Shown here: one piece after another, positions 60,227 to 64,000 of the stretch
Position numbering within the stretch: position 1 is the stretch's first letter
Layout of the letters: each line of letters starts with the position of its first letter
Assembly: GCF_020009625.1 (NCBI RefSeq)
Contig: NZ_JAIHLP010000002.1
Coordinates: 2,790,001-2,854,000 of the forward strand
Origin: Leifsonia poae
GTDB lineage: Bacteria; Actinomycetota; Actinomycetes; Actinomycetales; Microbacteriaceae
Length of the DNA stretch: 64,000 bases
Direction of reading: 5' to 3'
Translations under genes and position numbers: made by a program
The notes under the pieces: generated by a model
The model's input: only the letters and a program-made list of their open reading frames with translations
Told to the model about the DNA's origin: nothing
The model's database searches: none

Positions 60227-61932
60227 CGGCGACGACGGTCGCGGCCCCGACTTCCTTTGAGAATCGCGTCGGAACCCCCGCCATAGGCAGTACGGAATTC
60301 TCTCTAAATCTGTGGAGTGCGGTGAGAAACCGCGGGATCAAGCCGACGTTCACCGGGCGTCTGTCGGAGGACGAGGAACTCCGCCGGGAGTTCCTTGCGG
60401 GGTCTCGTCGGATGGGCTACGAGCTGGTGGACCTGGACGACCGGGAGCACATCGCCGAGCTGAAAGCGATGACGCCGCCCCGCTACCCGATCCAGCCGCA
60501 GCAGCTCTGGATGGTAGACGCGCTCAACGCCGAGGACTACGACACGTTCACGGTCGAGGTAATGCGGCGAGCGTCCAAGACCACCACGATATTCTGCTGG
60601 CTCGTGGGCCGGTGCGAAAGCCGGCCCGGCTATGAGGTCACCTTCTCGGCGCAGTCCGGCGTGAAGTCGTCAGCGCGTTTGCGCGAGTGGAAGCTCCGCC
60701 TCGACGCGATCAATCCGCCCGATGACCTCGACCTTCCGCCGTGGCTGCGCAATCGGCCCCGAACCACGAAGCGCGCTGAGCGCGCGCTCGCCCTGTTCGA
60801 CCTTGACATCACGACCGAGGCCGAACATCTGACCGCTGGCCGCGGGTTCAAGGTCATGATGGGGGAGGTCGGCAAGGGCATCTACTGGGACAACGGGTCC
60901 AAGTTCCTCGTGCTCAAGCCGTCGTCCGACGCCTACCGGGGCGAAGCGGGTGACATCTCGTGGTTGGACGAAGCCCAGGAACTCGACCCCGAGGAGGGAG
61001 CCGACCTGCTCGCCGGTCTCGCCCCGCTCCAGGACACCAAGGAGAACGCGGCCACCGTGATCAGCGGCACGGCCGGCGAGGCACGCGTTGGCCCGTTCTG
61101 GGAGGTCGTCGCCAAGCTCCGGGCCGGTGACCCAGATGTCGGTGGTGTGGACTACTGCGCATCCGACTCCACACCCTGGGAAATCATCGAGGACGAAGAC
61201 CAAGCGATCGCACTGCTAGTGACTCTGCACCCGGGCATTGGGACGCTCACGACCGAGGAGAAGATGCGGAAGAACTGGCGCAAGCTCGACAAGCCCAAGT
61301 GGGCGCGCGAATATCTGTCACTCTGGCCGGAGTCGTTTGGGACCACCGCCGTCAACGCTCTGCTGTGGGAAGACGCAGCCCTGGCCCGCAAGAAGGCGAA
61401 GCCCGACCGTGTTGCGTTCGGGCTCGACATCCGCCCCGGCGGGTTCTCGGCCGCGATCGTCGTCGCCTGGCGCGACTCCCGCGGCGTCGCCTACGTCGAG
61501 GTCGTTGAGCACCGGCAAAGTACGTCGTGGATTCCCGAGCGCATGCAGGAGCTGACCCGCACGTATCGCGGCTCAACCATCGCGTTTGATGACATCTCGG
61601 AGGGCAAGGCCACCGCCACCGAGGCCGACCGGCTCAGCCCGAAACCACGACTGCGGATGCAGACCTATCGCGAGCACGCCGCCGGATGCGTCCAGTTCCT
61701 CCGCGACCTCGAACGCGGCAAGCTCAAACACTCCGGACAGGTCTCCCTAGACACCGCAGTTGCCGTCGCCGTGAAGCGCGACGTGCGCGGATCGCAAGGC
61801 GTCTGGATGTGGGGCGCACCCGTCGCCGGCGGCGACATCACCCCGCTCGTCGCCGCGACACGCGCGCTGCGCAATTGGGACCAATATTTCGCGCGAGGAA
61901 CAGGAAGCACAGGAGTGGTGATCGCAGCATGA
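60220..61932 (+). CDS. phage terminase large subunit
   Basis: 570 residues. ATPase half with an unusual Walker A-like EVMRRASKTTTIFCW (Ser in place of the usual Gly before Lys) and Walker B ISWLDEAQEL; nuclease half with FGLDIRPGG and IAFDDISEG acidic positions. It packages DNA into proheads. ATG 60220 overlaps the HNH stop. Confidence 0.85.
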   Translation: MVTATTVAAPTSFENRVGTPAIGSTEFSLNLWSAVRNRGIKPTFTGRLSEDEELRREFLAGSRRMGYELVDLDDREHIAELKAMTPPRYPIQPQQLWMVDALNAEDYDTFTVEVMRRASKTTTIFCWLVGRCESRPGYEVTFSAQSGVKSSARLREWKLRLDAINPPDDLDLPPWLRNRPRTTKRAERALALFDLDITTEAEHLTAGRGFKVMMGEVGKGIYWDNGSKFLVLKPSSDAYRGEAGDISWLDEAQELDPEEGADLLAGLAPLQDTKENAATVISGTAGEARVGPFWEVVAKLRAGDPDVGGVDYCASDSTPWEIIEDEDQAIALLVTLHPGIGTLTTEEKMRKNWRKLDKPKWAREYLSLWPESFGTTAVNALLWEDAALARKKAKPDRVAFGLDIRPGGFSAAIVVAWRDSRGVAYVEVVEHRQSTSWIPERMQELTRTYRGSTIAFDDISEGKATATEADRLSPKPRLRMQTYREHAAGCVQFLRDLERGKLKHSGQVSLDTAVAVAVKRDVRGSQGVWMWGAPVAGGDITPLVAATRALRNWDQYFARGTGSTGVVIAA

Positions 61933-62135
61933 GCGTATTCGTGGATGGGTCGATTGAGACATACGTGTATGGATGCGACGAGTGCCCGTGGTGGCGGGGG
62001 ATCGCGCTCAGTATCGACGCCGCCGACGAGGCCGCAATCCGCCATGAAGAGGCTCAACACGACACGCACAACCGTCGTCGCACCAGGGACGCTCGGATTG
62101 CTCGCCTAAAACGAAAACTGGTTCCGACACCGTAA
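61929..62135 (+). CDS. small phage zinc-finger-like protein (68 aa)
   Basis: CDECPWW near the N terminus and a HEEAQHDTH helix give a possible Cys2-His2 zinc site; basic C terminus. No family recognised. ATGA overlap with terminase. Confidence 0.65.
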   Translation: MSVFVDGSIETYVYGCDECPWWRGIALSIDAADEAAIRHEEAQHDTHNRRRTRDARIARLKRKLVPTP

Positions 62136-62166
62136 ATGTTCCTATGCCTCCCCGAGCATCTAATGC

Positions 62167-63237
62167 ATGGGGTTCCGAAGTCAGATGAAGCTCGCCGCGG
62201 CCGGCGCGACCGTCGCCCGCGGCGAGCTTCTGCCGTTCCCGCGCAAGACGACCGCGATTAGCTCTCCGTGGGCGGACAGCTCCAACCTTGTCCCGATGCT
62301 CGTCGCGAAAGACGTCTTCGGTGTGGACAGCGCCGCGGTCTCGCGTCTCGAAGCGCTCAAGGTGCCAGTAATCGCGAAAGGCCGTGCGCTCCTGCACAGC
62401 CTCATCGCATCGAACCCGCTCGTCGCCCTCAACGCTGAAGGCAAGCTCCCCGACGAGAAGCAGCCGACCTGGCTGTATCGGTCCGACACGGGCGTGAGCC
62501 CGTACCAGCGCACCTGCGCAATCCTCGACGATCACCTGTTCGAGTGGGCGTCGCTGCTCGCCGTAAGCCGCGGCGCCAAGGGCGACATCCTCGATGCTGT
62601 GCACGTACCGTTCGAGCGTTGGAGCGTCAACGAGCACAACGCGATCATGGTTGACGGCGAGCTTGCCCGAGACGATCAAGTCTTGCTCATCCCCGGCCCC
62701 GGCCCGGGACTCCTCACGATCGCGGACGAAGCTATCCGGGCAGCTCGCGCCACCGAGCAAGCGTGGGTCTCTCGCGTTCGAAACCCGTTCCCAGCGATGG
62801 TGCTCCAGGAGACCGCCGACTACGGCATGAATCAGGACGAGGCAAAGCCGTACGTCGAAGCCGTCGCGAAGGCGCGCCGGAATCCCGATAGCGCCGTCAT
62901 GTTCATCCCTTACACGATGTCGCTCACAGCACACAATGCCGACAAGACCGACCTGTTCGAGAACGGTCGCAACGCGCAGCGCCTCGACTTCGCGAACTAC
63001 ATGAACATGCCGGCATCGGTGCTGGAGGGCTCGCTCTCGACCGCCTCGCTGACCTACTCGACGCAGGACGGCAAATACAACGAGGTTTTCGCCTTCACCA
63101 TCCCGTACTGGACGCAACCGCTGGAGCAGGCGCTCTCGATGGACAACGTGGTGCCCCGTGGCCAGCGCATCCGGTTCGACCTCACCAACCTTCGACCCGA
63201 CCAGGCCTCGCCCACTGGCGCGGCAGAACAGGACTAG
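62167..63237 (+). CDS. phage portal protein
   Basis: 356 residues. Portal-like features: a core ILDDHLFEWASLLAVSRGAK, MVDGELARDDQVLLIPGPGP, and a C-terminal TLTYSTQDGKYNEVFAF-like clip region. Shorter than typical portals (about 400-500). Position between terminase and protease supports the call. Confidence 0.8.
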   Translation: MGFRSQMKLAAAGATVARGELLPFPRKTTAISSPWADSSNLVPMLVAKDVFGVDSAAVSRLEALKVPVIAKGRALLHSLIASNPLVALNAEGKLPDEKQPTWLYRSDTGVSPYQRTCAILDDHLFEWASLLAVSRGAKGDILDAVHVPFERWSVNEHNAIMVDGELARDDQVLLIPGPGPGLLTIADEAIRAARATEQAWVSRVRNPFPAMVLQETADYGMNQDEAKPYVEAVAKARRNPDSAVMFIPYTMSLTAHNADKTDLFENGRNAQRLDFANYMNMPASVLEGSLSTASLTYSTQDGKYNEVFAFTIPYWTQPLEQALSMDNVVPRGQRIRFDLTNLRPDQASPTGAAEQD

Positions 63238-63241
63238 ACCC

Positions 63242-64000
63242 ATGACCACCGAACTTGGCACGTTCTCCGTCAATATCGAGGACCGCACCGTTGAGGGAAT
63301 CCTTCTCCCGTTCGGCGAGACCTCGCGACTCTCGATGTCGAAGACCGAACCGATCTACTTCTCCGCCGATGCCGTATCGCTCCCGGCCGACGCGTCGGTC
63401 GTCACGCTGAACCGCGAGCACGACCAGTTCTCACCCGTTGGCCGGGCCATCGTCCTGGAGAAAAGAGACGAGGGCGTCTACGCCAAGTTCGCCATCGCCC
63501 GCACACCCGAAGGTGACGAGTTCCTCACCAAGGAATACCCGGCTGGGAGGTTTAAGAAGCTCTCTGCCGAGATCCTCGGCATCGTCCGCGACACCGCCGA
63601 TAAGGCCAGAGCCGTTGCCGGCAAGATCACAGGCGCAGCGCTCACCACCGAAGGTGCGTTCGAGTCCGCGGCCCTGTTCTCGGCCGATGGATCGGGGGAG
63701 ACAGTCAGCTCCTACGAGTCGAAATCGGCTTACGCGGATGGCTCCGAGTACTCGGACAAGACCGAGACGACCGAGGAAGAGGAAGACCTGGGGGATGGGC
63801 ACAAGCGCATCACCCGCACGACCGTGACCGTCACGGAAGTTAAGCAGCCTGTCCAACAGGCCACAGAGAATGGAGACCCCGTGGGCGTCGCAACCGTACC
63901 CGCAACCCTGGCCGCGTCCGCGGCCAATCTCATCACCCCCGCCGGCGAGCTGAACGAGCCCGCCGCCCGTGACATTTTCGCGCTCATCACCAAGGTGCGA
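63242..64000 (+). CDS. prohead protease (possibly protease-capsid fusion), partial
   Basis: 253 codons, open at the right edge, no stop. Begins MTTELGTFSVNIEDRTVEGI. HK97-type (S78) protease positions are visible: NREHDQFSPVGRAI (His) and GRFKKLSAEILG (Ser). An acidic Glu/Asp linker near codons 175-185 and continued ORF suggest fusion to the capsid protein. The ATG is 4 bases after the portal stop. Confidence 0.8.
   Translation, partial: MTTELGTFSVNIEDRTVEGILLPFGETSRLSMSKTEPIYFSADAVSLPADASVVTLNREHDQFSPVGRAIVLEKRDEGVYAKFAIARTPEGDEFLTKEYPAGRFKKLSAEILGIVRDTADKARAVAGKITGAALTTEGAFESAALFSADGSGETVSSYESKSAYADGSEYSDKTETTEEEEDLGDGHKRITRTTVTVTEVKQPVQQATENGDPVGVATVPATLAASAANLITPAGELNEPAARDIFALITKVR

Overview
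This is a high-GC actinobacterial chromosome segment, most likely from the Microbacteriaceae. The support is the frequent GTG starts, DUF2510 and GAF-ANTAR proteins, SipW-type secretion genes, LAxTG wall anchors and many apparently leaderless promoters. A prophage begins near 58.5 kb and runs off the right edge. There is no rRNA or CRISPR, one tRNA (Arg-ACG), and no gene-free gap longer than 300 bases.

Left part (0.1-15 kb), mostly housekeeping and accessory genes: an AI-2E-family exporter, a PLDc_N membrane protein, YciI, DUF1992, a LysR regulator coupled to a formylglycine-generating enzyme, OsmC, a PolA-like 5'-3' exonuclease, a leftward trio (SfnB-like dehydrogenase, FMN monooxygenase, APC permease), a secreted lysozyme-like protein, two coupled GAF-ANTAR antiterminators, small membrane proteins, a structured-RNA candidate and a frameshifted quinone oxidoreductase.

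15.2-21.4 kb: one rightward cluster of HAD hydrolase, PhnD-like binding lipoprotein, PhnC-like ATPase, two PhnE-like permeases, a metallophosphoesterase and a MurR/RpiR regulator. It reads as an uptake-and-dephosphorylation pathway for an unknown phosphorylated compound.

21.5-32 kb: CorA, a metallo-beta-lactamase-fold protein, YrdB, a lipoprotein/MacA/ATPase/FtsX-type efflux operon divergent from its own two-component system, a CPBP protease and a CPA1 antiporter.

32-47 kb, cell surface region: a 1659-residue wall-anchored nuclease/5'-nucleotidase, a large LuxR (LAL) regulator, an IPT-repeat adhesin, two SipW-dependent secreted proteins, a SipW-type signal peptidase fused to an extracellular domain with its own LAxTG anchor, and a small secreted protein. 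The adhesin, the substrates and the peptidase look like a TasA/SipW-style surface-fibre or matrix system.

47-58.4 kb: a GlxA-like regulator, small membrane proteins, a formylglycine-type arylsulfatase (CSPTR) between two SulP anion transporters, a second AI-2E-family exporter, an acetyltransferase and a dienelactone hydrolase. The FGE at 3.8 kb would mature the sulfatase at 51 kb.

58.46-64 kb: tRNA-Arg, then the left end of a compact prophage. It carries an XRE repressor whose reading frame ends inside the tRNA, an HTH replication-type gene containing three palindromic iterons followed by an AT-rich block (an origin-like layout), tiny membrane genes, HNH, terminase, portal and the start of a prohead protease. 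No integrase is present in the window.
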